From contig JAEYUK010000077.1 in NCBI GenBank assembly GCA_023432655.1, positions 1 through 5,288 of the forward strand: a DNA stretch of 5,288 nucleotides. The letters are read 5' to 3'. The stretch is from Pseudomonadota bacterium. Lineage in GTDB: Bacteria; Bdellovibrionota; Bacteriovoracia; Bacteriovoracales; Bacteriovoracaceae. This document shows, in pieces, positions 1 through 5,288 of this stretch (the first letter of the stretch is position 1; each line of letters starts with the position of its first letter). The notes below the pieces were generated by a model that ran no database searches, was not told the DNA's origin, and was given only the letters and a program-made list of their open reading frames with translations. A program made the position numbers and the translations under genes.

Positions 1-439
1 TAATGAGACAATCGATATCGTGTTGCTCAAACTTCTTAATGATGGTTTCCGGAAAATCCATTGAAAGTCGAACCTCAAGTTCAGGATAAGTCGCCAGAAA
101 ATCTAGCATCCTACTTGAAAGCCAGGTTTTCCCTAAACCATAAAGTGAGCCCACGTGAAGCTTACCTTTAATCTCATGATTCTCTAGATGGATTTGCTCG
201 ATGGTTTCTTCAATTCTTCGTACATATTGTTTAGCGACCTTGGCCAAACGAAGCCCACGATCTGTGAGGTTGACTGACTTACCCTGACGAGTGATGACTG
301 GAAAACCGAGCTTATTCTCCAGGTTCTTAAGCGTCTGAGAAACAGCACTTTGAGTGACGTTAAGTTCTTCGGCCGCCTTGGATATATTCTCATTTTGAGA
401 TAGGGCAATGAGAACTTGGAGCATGGATGATTCTAACAT
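1..439 (-). CDS. LysR-family transcriptional regulator, N-terminal part (cut by left window edge)
   Basis: The reading frame stays open for 146 codons from the ATG at 439 down to base 1, so the C-terminal half lies outside the window. Residues about 6-65 form the typical LysR winged helix-turn-helix: MLQVLIALSQNENISKAAEE, then LNVTQSAVSQTLKNLENKLG, then the wing with the ITRQGKSVNLTDRG stretch. A long linker helix follows (about 66-90), and KGKLHVGSLYGLG at about 91-103 opens the periplasmic-binding-protein-like effector domain. Proteins of this family bind DNA as dimers or tetramers and respond to a small-molecule coinducer; the ligand cannot be told here. The start is supported by AAGGTG five bases upstream (445-450); a second Met at codon 6 is possible. 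No divergent gene follows the promoter side, so the usual adjacent target is missing. fusA lies upstream on the same strand but is separated by a strong terminator. Confidence 0.93.
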   Translation of the reverse strand, partial: MLESSMLQVLIALSQNENISKAAEELNVTQSAVSQTLKNLENKLGFPVITRQGKSVNLTDRGLRLAKVAKQYVRRIEETIEQIHLENHEIKGKLHVGSLYGLGKTWLSSRMLDFLATYPELEVRLSMDFPETIIKKFEQHDIDCLI

Positions 440-447
440 GGTTTCAC

Positions 448-464
448 CTTATAATATATATAAG
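448..464. promoter_or_regulatory. AT-rich dyad overlapping the lysR ribosome binding site, possible autoregulatory site
   Basis: The sequence reads CTTATA, five bases, TATAAG: a perfect 6+6 dyad. Inside it, T at 450 and A at 462 fit the loose T-N11-A pattern of LysR-family binding sites. It lies 9-25 bases upstream of the lysR ATG and touches its Shine-Dalgarno. LysR regulators commonly repress their own gene from such positions. In AT-rich DNA this pattern arises easily by chance, and the same bases probably also supply the lysR -10 region, so this is a weak call. Confidence 0.3.
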
Positions 465-518
465 TAAAACTAATACGAATTAATCTGGAAGTAAATATAT
501 TGTTAGCAGGTAAGTGAG

Positions 519-681
519 GATGACTTTTAAAGTCCCAAACACGTGTCTCGTAGAAACAACGAGTTTCATTTGAGACACACGAGAAACTTAACCTGTTCAG
601 ATATGATAGCGCTCTCAACCTCATCTTATTTGGTAAACCAAACTTCGCCTTTCGAGCTTATTTGGGACTTTAAAAGTCATC
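519..681. repeat. 163-bp segment bounded by a perfect 21-bp inverted repeat
   Basis: The left arm 519-539 (GATGACTTTT ... GTCCCAAA) is the exact reverse complement of the right arm 661-681. The match stops abruptly on both sides: 518/682 and 540/660 do not pair. Each arm is itself nearly palindromic, containing GACTTT-T-AAAGTC (522-534 and its mirror copy). Between the arms are 121 bases with further dyads: GTGTCTC at 543-549 against GAGACAC at 572-578, CTCGT at 547-551 against ACGAG at 559-563, and TTTGGT-AA-ACCAAA at 629-642. No clear target-site duplication flanks the arms and there is no room for a transposase. It could be a small non-autonomous (MITE-like) element, a pair of operator or recombination sites, or a structured RNA. 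The repeat is certain; its role is unknown. Confidence 0.85.
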
Positions 682-704
682 AAAAGGACTACGAATTTTA
701 TCCC

Positions 705-714
705 CAGTTAACTG
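705..714. repeat. Short perfect palindrome CAGTTAACTG
   Basis: Ten bases that equal their own reverse complement, located between the 163-bp repeat segment and the fusA terminator. It could be a protein binding site, but a palindrome of this length is not rare by chance and no gene start is near it. Confidence 0.3.
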
Positions 715-749
715 CGCACAACTAAAATGAGGAAAAATTAATCCAGAGA

Positions 750-779
750 CAAAAAAGGCCGGGATTTCTCCCGGCCTTC
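750..779 (-). terminator. Rho-independent terminator of fusA
   Basis: Bases 755-764 (AAGGCCGGGA) pair perfectly with 769-778 (TCCCGGCCTT) around a four-base loop, giving a ten-pair GC-rich stem. Read on the minus strand, the stem is followed directly by a run of T (complement of the A run at 751-756). It begins about 23 bases after the fusA stop. The plus-strand reading has no T run after the stem, so the terminator acts in one direction and separates fusA from lysR downstream. Confidence 0.93.
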
Positions 780-801
780 GAATGAAATCATCTTAAAAAG
801 A

Positions 802-2973
802 TTATTCAGCTCTTTCGTTAAGCTTGTCTTTACGAGCGGCCATAACTTTCTCTTGAACGTGAGAAGGACATGATTCGTATTTTGCAAACTCCATCGAGTA
901 ACCAGCTTTACCAGCTGTACCGGAACGAAGAACAGTAGCGTAGCCAAACATTTCAGAAAGAGGAACGTGAGCGTTAATGATCGCATCCCCTGTCTCAGTG
1001 TTTTCAGATCCAAGGATAACACCACGACGAGAAGATAAGTCGCCGATAACGAAACCTTGATAGTCTTGTGGAGTTTCAACTTCAACCTTCATGATTGGCT
1101 CAAGAAGAATTGGGTTGGCCGATTTAATAGCTTCTCTCATTGCCATACGAGCAGCAATACGGAAGGCCATATCTGATGAATCCACATCATGGTACTGACC
1201 GTCTTGGAGGTAAGCTTCAACATCAATCACTGGGAACGCTGCAAGAGGTCCCTTGTTCATAACGTCGTTGAAACCTTTATCACATGAAGGGATGAATTCG
1301 TTAGGAATTACACCACCCTTAATTTCGTTAACAAAACGGTAAACCTGGTCTTCACGCTCTTTTCTGTCAGCAGCAAGTGGCTTAATAACGCCGGCAACTT
1401 TCGCAAATTGTCCAGAACCACCAGTTTGCTTCTTGTGAGTGTATTCGAACTTAGCTTCGCCACGGATTGTCTCACGGTAGTTAACCTGTGGAGCACCAAC
1501 TTCAACTTCAGCTTTGTACTCACGCTTAAGACGCTCAACATAGATTTCAAGGTGAAGCTCACCCATACCTGCGATACGAGTTTCGCCAGACTCTTCATCT
1601 GTGAAAAGGTGGAAAGTAGGATCTTCTTTAATGAAGCGCTGAAGACCTTTAGACATACGAGCCTGTGCATCCTTATCTTTAGCTTTGATTGAAAGCTCGA
1701 TAACAGGAATCGGCACGTGCATACCTTCACAAGAAAGATGCTCTAGGTTTCCATTTTCAGCTACGAAAGTATCACCGGAAGCACAGTCAACACCGATCAT
1801 GGCGATGATATCCCCTGCAGAAGCAGAGTCGATATTTTCGCGATCGTTAGAGTTCATGCGAACAATACGGCCGATACGAACTCTTTTCTTAGTACGAGTA
1901 TTGATTAAAGTTTCACCCTTATTCAATGTACCTTGATAAATACGAGTATAAGTCAGCTGACCAAATTGTTCGTCAGTGATTTTAAACGCCATACAAACAA
2001 GTGGCTTATCGTATTCTGGAAGAAGTTCAACTTTCTCCCCAGTATTTGAATCGATTGCTTTTGATTTTTCACAAGAAACTGGAGGAGGAAGGTAACGAGC
2101 AACAGCGTTAAGAATAAGCTGAATACCTTTGTTCTTGAAAGAAGAACCCATGAAAACTGGAGTGAAGGCAAGTGTCTGAACACCTTTTTTAACAGCAGCG
2201 TGGATTTGCTCTTCAGAAATATCTTTCCCATCAAGAATAGCTTCCATCATAGCGTCGTCGAAAGCTGAAACAGTATCAAGCATTTCTTCACGAGCTTTTT
2301 GAGCTTGGTCAACGAGCTCAGAAGGAATAGCTTCTTCACGAACGATTTCACCGTTATCGCCATCGAAGTAATAAGCTTTCATTGTGATAAGATCTACTAC
2401 ACCTTTGAAGTTTTCTTCAGTTCCAATCGGAATCTGCATCAAGCAAGCGTTGTGGTTTAGCTTCTCACGAAGAGCTTTAACACCGTTATATGGATTAGCA
2501 CCCATACGGTCCATTTTATTGAGGTAAGCGATACGTGGAACACGGTAACGCTTCATCTGACGGTCAACTGTAATAGACTGAGACTGAACACCAGCAACAG
2601 AACAAAGAACAAGGATCGCACCATCAAGAACTCGAAGAGAACGCTCAACTTCAACTGTGAAGTCCACGTGTCCCGGAGTATCGATAAGGTTTACCTTGAT
2701 CGACTTCTGGTCGCCTTCAGCAAATGTAATACCTTTCTTATCAATCCCCTGCCATTCAACAGTTGTAGCTGCTGAAGTAATAGTAATACCTTTTTCACGC
2801 TCTAGGTCCATGTGGTCCATGGTTGCCCCAGCGCCGCCGCCTTTAACGTCTTCGATTTTGTGAATCTTAGAACAGTAGAAAAGGATACGCTCTGATGTGG
2901 TAGTTTTACCTGAGTCAATGTGGGCCGAAATACCAATGTTTCTGGTTTTGGCCAAGTTCTTGTCAATACTCAT
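802..2973 (-). CDS. fusA: Elongation factor G (translocation GTPase), spdEFG1/mitochondrial-EFG1-like type
   Basis: This 723-residue protein catalyses GTP-dependent movement of tRNA and mRNA through the ribosome. All GTPase motifs are present: P-loop AHIDSGKT (17-24), KGITI of switch I (61-65), DTPGH (98-102, with the catalytic His), NKMD (152-155) and a G5 motif SSFKNKG. Domain II follows, then domain III with [10 protein letters not shown]. Domain IV has the [11 protein letters not shown] loop and the tip loop YHDVDSS (594-600, His595). Domain V has [13 protein letters not shown] (623-635). Stretches such as [26 protein letters not shown] and DCASGDTF resemble mitochondrial EFG1 and its spirochaete/deltaproteobacterial relatives more than E. 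coli EF-G. It is about 20 residues longer than the E. coli protein, partly from extra residues before the DTPG motif. GGAG five bases before the ATG (2979-2982) supports the start. It has its own promoter and terminator and no rpsL, rpsG or tuf beside it. No inactivating change is seen. Confidence 0.98.
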   Translation of the reverse strand: MSIDKNLAKTRNIGISAHIDSGKTTTSERILFYCSKIHKIEDVKGGGAGATMDHMDLEREKGITITSAATTVEWQGIDKKGITFAEGDQKSIKVNLIDTPGHVDFTVEVERSLRVLDGAILVLCSVAGVQSQSITVDRQMKRYRVPRIAYLNKMDRMGANPYNGVKALREKLNHNACLMQIPIGTEENFKGVVDLITMKAYYFDGDNGEIVREEAIPSELVDQAQKAREEMLDTVSAFDDAMMEAILDGKDISEEQIHAAVKKGVQTLAFTPVFMGSSFKNKGIQLILNAVARYLPPPVSCEKSKAIDSNTGEKVELLPEYDKPLVCMAFKITDEQFGQLTYTRIYQGTLNKGETLINTRTKKRVRIGRIVRMNSNDRENIDSASAGDIIAMIGVDCASGDTFVAENGNLEHLSCEGMHVPIPVIELSIKAKDKDAQARMSKGLQRFIKEDPTFHLFTDEESGETRIAGMGELHLEIYVERLKREYKAEVEVGAPQVNYRETIRGEAKFEYTHKKQTGGSGQFAKVAGVIKPLAADRKEREDQVYRFVNEIKGGVIPNEFIPSCDKGFNDVMNKGPLAAFPVIDVEAYLQDGQYHDVDSSDMAFRIAARMAMREAIKSANPILLEPIMKVEVETPQDYQGFVIGDLSSRRGVILGSENTETGDAIINAHVPLSEMFGYATVLRSGTAGKAGYSMEFAKYESCPSHVQEKVMAARKDKLNERAE

Positions 2974-3022
2974 CTGTACTCCAAAATGGTGATAGTAGTG
3001 TCTAAAATTTTTTTAAGCCTGC

Positions 3023-3052
3023 ATCATAAAGAAGGACCTGGCTTTATGTCAA
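3023..3052 (-). promoter_or_regulatory. Sigma70-type promoter of fusA
   Basis: On the minus strand there is a perfect -35 TTGACA (3047-3052), an 18-base spacer, and a -10 TATGAT (3023-3028, five of six consensus bases). An A-rich run lies just upstream of the -35 and could act as an UP element. Transcription would start near 3016, giving a leader of about 43 bases before the fusA ATG. Such a strong match fits a highly expressed translation factor. Confidence 0.85.
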
Positions 3053-3120
3053 TTTTTTTCCATGCTTAGATGAGCTTTTTGCTTATTGCCAAACTCTGAA
3101 TTTTGAACGAAATTTCCCTA

Positions 3121-3753
3121 ATGAGCAGTAAGAAAGATCTAGATAAATCAACCCTCTACGAAGCCGTGAAAACCATCGTGGAGTCTCCGGCCAAACATAT
3201 CCACCTTGACCAACAAAAGCTTTTTACCCTTTTTAGTGTCGCTTTTCAGTACATCTTGTTTAAGTCGACTAAAAATCCGGGCCACTACATTATCCGCATT
3301 GAGGACTCTATGTTGGCGGAAAAACTGGCCCGTAAGGCCAAGGATGAAACCACCCGTAAATTTATGGGCCGCCTGCTCATTCCGAGGCGCCTGGCCTATG
3401 GAAATTCGACTTTTCATTTAGATTATTTCCCGCTGGCCACCTGGGGTGTTACCAAAGATCTCCCTAGGGAAAAGATCCAGGGAGCGATCATTGTAAAAAA
3501 CACCTCCCATAATCCTCTCATCGATGAGTCTGACTTTCGCCATGTGAGTGACGATGACCAGGCCGTTGCTTTATTTGGTAAGCATTATTATCTGAGCACC
3601 CTGATGGAGATATCTCCGCGAACAATCACCATTGCGTTCGAGGAAGAATTTGAGGGACTAGAATCCATTCAATTTGACTTTATTGAAGAGAAAACTGAGC
3701 GGATGGTAGATGGGGTTATGATCTCAAGCGATGTGCATTTCGAAGAAGACTAA
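3121..3753 (+). CDS. Hypothetical protein of about 210 residues, no family recognised
   Basis: An open frame ends with TAA at 3751-3753. From the ATG at 3121 it encodes 210 residues starting MSSKKDLDKSTLYEAVKTIV. A TTG at 3103 would add six residues (MNEISL). Neither start has a convincing Shine-Dalgarno; I prefer the ATG. I do not recognise the family. There is no signal peptide or membrane helix. The protein looks soluble and mixed alpha/beta. The N-terminal half is helical and basic, with an RKAKDETTRKFMGRLLIPRR stretch. The middle has hydrophobic beta-like segments (STFHLDYFPLATWGV, GAIIVKN), and the C-terminal third is strongly acidic (FEEEFEGLESIQFDFIEE, ending HFEED). It is divergent from fusA and convergent with the MORN gene (3-base gap), so it is probably transcribed alone. 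A real gene is likely: the frame is long, there is no competing frame, and composition is protein-like. Confidence 0.75.
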   Translation: MSSKKDLDKSTLYEAVKTIVESPAKHIHLDQQKLFTLFSVAFQYILFKSTKNPGHYIIRIEDSMLAEKLARKAKDETTRKFMGRLLIPRRLAYGNSTFHLDYFPLATWGVTKDLPREKIQGAIIVKNTSHNPLIDESDFRHVSDDDQAVALFGKHYYLSTLMEISPRTITIAFEEEFEGLESIQFDFIEEKTERMVDGVMISSDVHFEED

Positions 3754-3756
3754 AAT

Positions 3757-4536
3757 CTACTTCTTAACAATCTTCACACCTTCGTCGTATTCTATCTCGG
3801 TGAGTTCGCCAGAACGTGACCACTCTTTCCAAAGTCCATGCTTCAAGTCCCCCCGGTACTTTCCCTGGGACTTAATGTTTCCATTACTATAATAAAAAAC
3901 CCAGACATTATTCTTAAGACCGTCAATGTAATCACCTTCGGCCAGGATGGAACCCGTCTCGTAATTGTGACGCCAAAATCCGGTTCTTTTCCCTTTTAGG
4001 TACTCTCCTTCGGCAGCTACAATCCCTGATTCAAAGTGCACTTTTATCAGACCGTCTTTTATCACTTTAGGGTAATAAAGCTCTTGTGGAGGCAAGTTCC
4101 ACGGAAAGCCATAGATTCTTTCTTCAATCTGAAGCTTACGAACGAGTTTTAAAATGTAGTAGCGGGCACCTTCTCTTTCTTGCGGAGTCACTTCACTGAG
4201 AAACGAGAGTTCATCTTTAAACCGACTCATGAGACGCGGAATAATGGTTTCAAGTTCCTGGAGCTTTTCTTGTGGGAAACCAAAAACACACTTTGCAAAG
4301 AGGGGAAGAATTTGATCCTGACTGGTTAAAACTTTTTCGATATCCTCGCTACTGATTTGAAGAAAATCATCGAAAGTTTTTATGTTTTTCATGACCCAAT
4401 TCATATAAATCGGGTCTTCCAAAACTCCCGCCGTAAAAATCTGACCGCGGGTGGGCCCGCCGGTAGTTTCCATGTTAATGACGAAGTCTTTAAATCCATC
4501 TATTTGACGGCGTTTGATACGGTCTAGCATTCCCAT
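3757..4536 (-). CDS. MORN-like (YwqK-type) repeat protein with unassigned N-terminal region
   Basis: This protein has 259 residues. Residues 162-257 are four tandem repeats with an exact 24-residue period: key Gly at 162 and 186, Trp at 188, 212 and 236, and Gly at 171, 195, 219 and 243. The pattern is roughly G-x-W-x-x-x-Y-x-x-G, then a strand ending E-G-x-Y-x-x-G. This matches the MORN variant repeats found in bacterial YwqK-like proteins. Those repeats form beta-hairpin ladders, usually for protein or lipid contact, and do not reveal a specific role. Residues 1-155 are mostly helical and unassigned, starting MGMLDRIKRRQIDGFKDFVI, with a Gly/Pro-rich METTGGPTR stretch. No signal peptide is seen, so it is probably cytoplasmic. 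A second Met at codon 3 (4530) is an alternative start. No Shine-Dalgarno precedes either. The gene lies 50 bases downstream of the desulfurase on the same strand. I see no toxin partner. Confidence 0.88.
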   Translation of the reverse strand: MGMLDRIKRRQIDGFKDFVINMETTGGPTRGQIFTAGVLEDPIYMNWVMKNIKTFDDFLQISSEDIEKVLTSQDQILPLFAKCVFGFPQEKLQELETIIPRLMSRFKDELSFLSEVTPQEREGARYYILKLVRKLQIEERIYGFPWNLPPQELYYPKVIKDGLIKVHFESGIVAAEGEYLKGKRTGFWRHNYETGSILAEGDYIDGLKNNVWVFYYSNGNIKSQGKYRGDLKHGLWKEWSRSGELTEIEYDEGVKIVKK

Positions 4537-4543
4537 GGGCGAA

Positions 4544-4549
4544 ATTATA
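4544..4549 (-). promoter_or_regulatory. Perfect -10 box TATAAT directly before the MORN gene, possible leaderless transcript
   Basis: TATAAT lies on the minus strand with only seven bases (TTCGCCC) between it and the ATG at 4536. A transcript from this box would begin at or within a base or two of the start codon. The absence of a Shine-Dalgarno agrees with leaderless translation. No good -35 hexamer is found at 16-18 bases, and the surroundings are AT-rich, so chance is possible. Confidence 0.4.
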
Positions 4550-4586
4550 GACCCATTTGAGGCCTATTTATAAAAATATTTTTTTC

Positions 4587-5288
4587 CTACCTGGAGGCCC
4601 GTAATCTATTAAAAACAAGCTTCATACGCTCTTGTATTTTATTAAGATGATCTTTATCCATTTCCAGTGGCATAGATAAACGTAAACCATTTTTGGCAGT
4701 TGTATTAAGCCCTAGATGAAGAAGGACAGCACTCTCTTTGGCGGCCCCACTAGAGCAGGCAGAGCCAGCACTAATCTCCAATCCATGAATATCGAAGAGG
4801 GCCAGGGCGATATCACTGGTGAGGTGGTGTAAATAAAAATAGATGGTATTACTGCATATTAATGGATCATCAATAATTGACCCCAGTCCTTCTAGCTCTT
4901 CTTCCAGGAAGGTGATCATAGCTCTGCGCATGAGACTGTTATGGGCCACATCAATTTTAAGAAGGTCTTCCAGTGCTAATGCAATAGAGCGAACACCCTG
5001 AATATTCTCAGTGCCAGAGCGAAAGTTTCCTTGCTGACCACCTCCCGTAAGGAGTGGATGAAAATCAAAATTCGTTTTAAAAAAAGAAAAACCTATCCCC
5101 TTTAAGGCCCCAAACTTATGGGCCGAAAAAGTCCAGATATCTCCCTCCGACAACTTTTGCCAATCAGGAATTTTCCCAGGGGCCTGAACTGCATCAATAT
5201 GAAGATAAAGATCAGGAATAGCTTTAAAAACTGAGAGTTCTTCCAGAGGCGAAACTTGTCCAGTTTCATTATGAACCCAGAGATGATG
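4587..5288 (-). CDS. Cysteine desulfurase, NifS/IscS type (PLP enzyme), C-terminal 233 residues, cut by right window edge
   Basis: The enzyme removes sulfur from L-cysteine, leaving alanine and a persulfide on its own cysteine for Fe-S cluster or tRNA thiolation pathways. The frame is open from the TAG at 4587-4589 to base 5288, so the true start is outside the window; a TTG at 5153 is internal. Visible in order: HNETG near 5260; HIDAVQ, whose Asp (5193-5195) should contact the PLP ring nitrogen; SAHKFGALKGIG with the PLP-binding Lys at 5115-5117; RSGT; and SAGSACSSGA with the persulfide Cys at 4755-4757. Asp-to-Lys (26) and Lys-to-Cys (120) spacings are near those of E. coli IscS (26 and 122). 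The SACSSG loop indicates a group I (NifS/IscS-like) enzyme, not SufS. Only 55 residues follow the Cys, about 20 fewer than in IscS, so the IscU-contacting tail is absent. No iscU follows; a MORN gene does. Confidence 0.95.
   Translation of the reverse strand, partial: HHLWVHNETGQVSPLEELSVFKAIPDLYLHIDAVQAPGKIPDWQKLSEGDIWTFSAHKFGALKGIGFSFFKTNFDFHPLLTGGGQQGNFRSGTENIQGVRSIALALEDLLKIDVAHNSLMRRAMITFLEEELEGLGSIIDDPLICSNTIYFYLHHLTSDIALALFDIHGLEISAGSACSSGAAKESAVLLHLGLNTTAKNGLRLSMPLEMDKDHLNKIQERMKLVFNRLRASR

Larger units (their letters stand above)
440..749. other. Intergenic region between lysR and the fusA terminator, no gene supported
   Basis: This 310-base stretch lies between the lysR start and the fusA terminator. 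It holds the lysR leader and RBS, the AT-rich dyad at 448-464, the inverted-repeat segment at 519-681, and a 10-bp perfect palindrome CAGTTAACTG at 705-714. Short open frames on both strands (about 60 codons each) lack a Shine-Dalgarno. Both contain the peptide WDFKSH only because they read the two arms of the same inverted repeat. I find no tRNA or recognisable riboswitch. Confidence 0.7.

Noticed and set aside
570..607. Possible sigma70 promoter inside the repeat segment (TTGAGA and TATGAT)
   Set aside because: The two hexamers are 26 bases apart, well outside the 16-18 base range, and no extended -10 is present.
433..624. 63-codon minus-strand open frame overlapping the lysR start
   Set aside because: It overlaps the lysR start in another frame and contains the other arm of the inverted repeat, which produces the same WDFKSH peptide. 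This is a repeat artefact and not a homologous gene pair.
543..725. 60-codon plus-strand open frame starting with GTG between lysR and fusA
   Set aside because: There is no Shine-Dalgarno, the start is weak, and the frame consists largely of the inverted-repeat segment, whose right arm gives the WDFKSH peptide. Nothing protein-like is seen beyond that.
1408..1936. Plus-strand open frames inside fusA
   Set aside because: They are antisense shadows of a strongly conserved gene, with low-complexity Ser/Phe/Leu-rich translations and no ribosome binding sites.
3148..3421. Alternative frames on both strands inside the hypothetical gene
   Set aside because: They are shorter than the main frame, overlap it entirely and lack start signals.
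4560..4600. AT-rich tract after the desulfurase stop as an intrinsic terminator
   Set aside because: There are A/T runs and two direct GAGGCC copies, but no stable GC stem followed by a T run on the minus strand.
5151..5153. TTG as the start codon of the desulfurase
   Set aside because: The frame continues without a stop to base 5288 and encodes conserved enzyme motifs (HNETG, HIDAVQ), so the TTG is an internal leucine codon.

Overview
The window is ordinary bacterial chromosome of moderate to low GC. It has five protein genes, two of them cut by the window edges. The best lineage clue is the elongation factor G. Its sequence follows the spirochaete/planctomycete/deltaproteobacterial type (spdEFG1) and its descendant mitochondrial EFG1, rather than the classical str-operon EF-G of E. 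coli. With the low GC and a MORN-type protein of unfamiliar architecture, this suggests a Bdellovibrionota member (Bdellovibrio/Bacteriovorax-like). That placement is inference, not proof.

Layout, left to right. (1) 1-439, minus strand: N-terminal part of a LysR-family transcription regulator, running off the left edge. (2) 440-749: about 310 bases with no convincing gene. They hold a 163-bp segment bounded by a perfect 21-bp inverted repeat (519-539 / 661-681), several smaller dyads, and an AT-rich dyad next to the lysR start. (3) 750-779: a strong intrinsic terminator for fusA. (4) 802-2973, minus: complete fusA. (5) 2974-3120: divergent intergenic region with a near-consensus sigma70 promoter for fusA. 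(6) 3121-3753, plus: a hypothetical protein of about 210 residues. (7) 3757-4536, minus: a 259-residue protein with an unassigned N-terminal region and four MORN-like repeats of 24 residues; it meets gene 6 tail to tail with a 3-base gap. (8) 4587-5288, minus: C-terminal 233 residues of a NifS/IscS-type cysteine desulfurase, running off the right edge.

The genes do not form an obvious pathway. fusA looks like a single-gene unit with its own promoter and terminator, outside the usual rpsL-rpsG-fusA-tuf cluster. The desulfurase and the MORN gene are on the same strand 50 bases apart and may be partly co-transcribed. The MORN gene also has a perfect TATAAT seven bases before its ATG and no Shine-Dalgarno, which suggests an additional leaderless transcript. 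I see no complete mobile element, CRISPR array, rRNA or tRNA. The least explained item is the 163-bp inverted-repeat segment between fusA and lysR.
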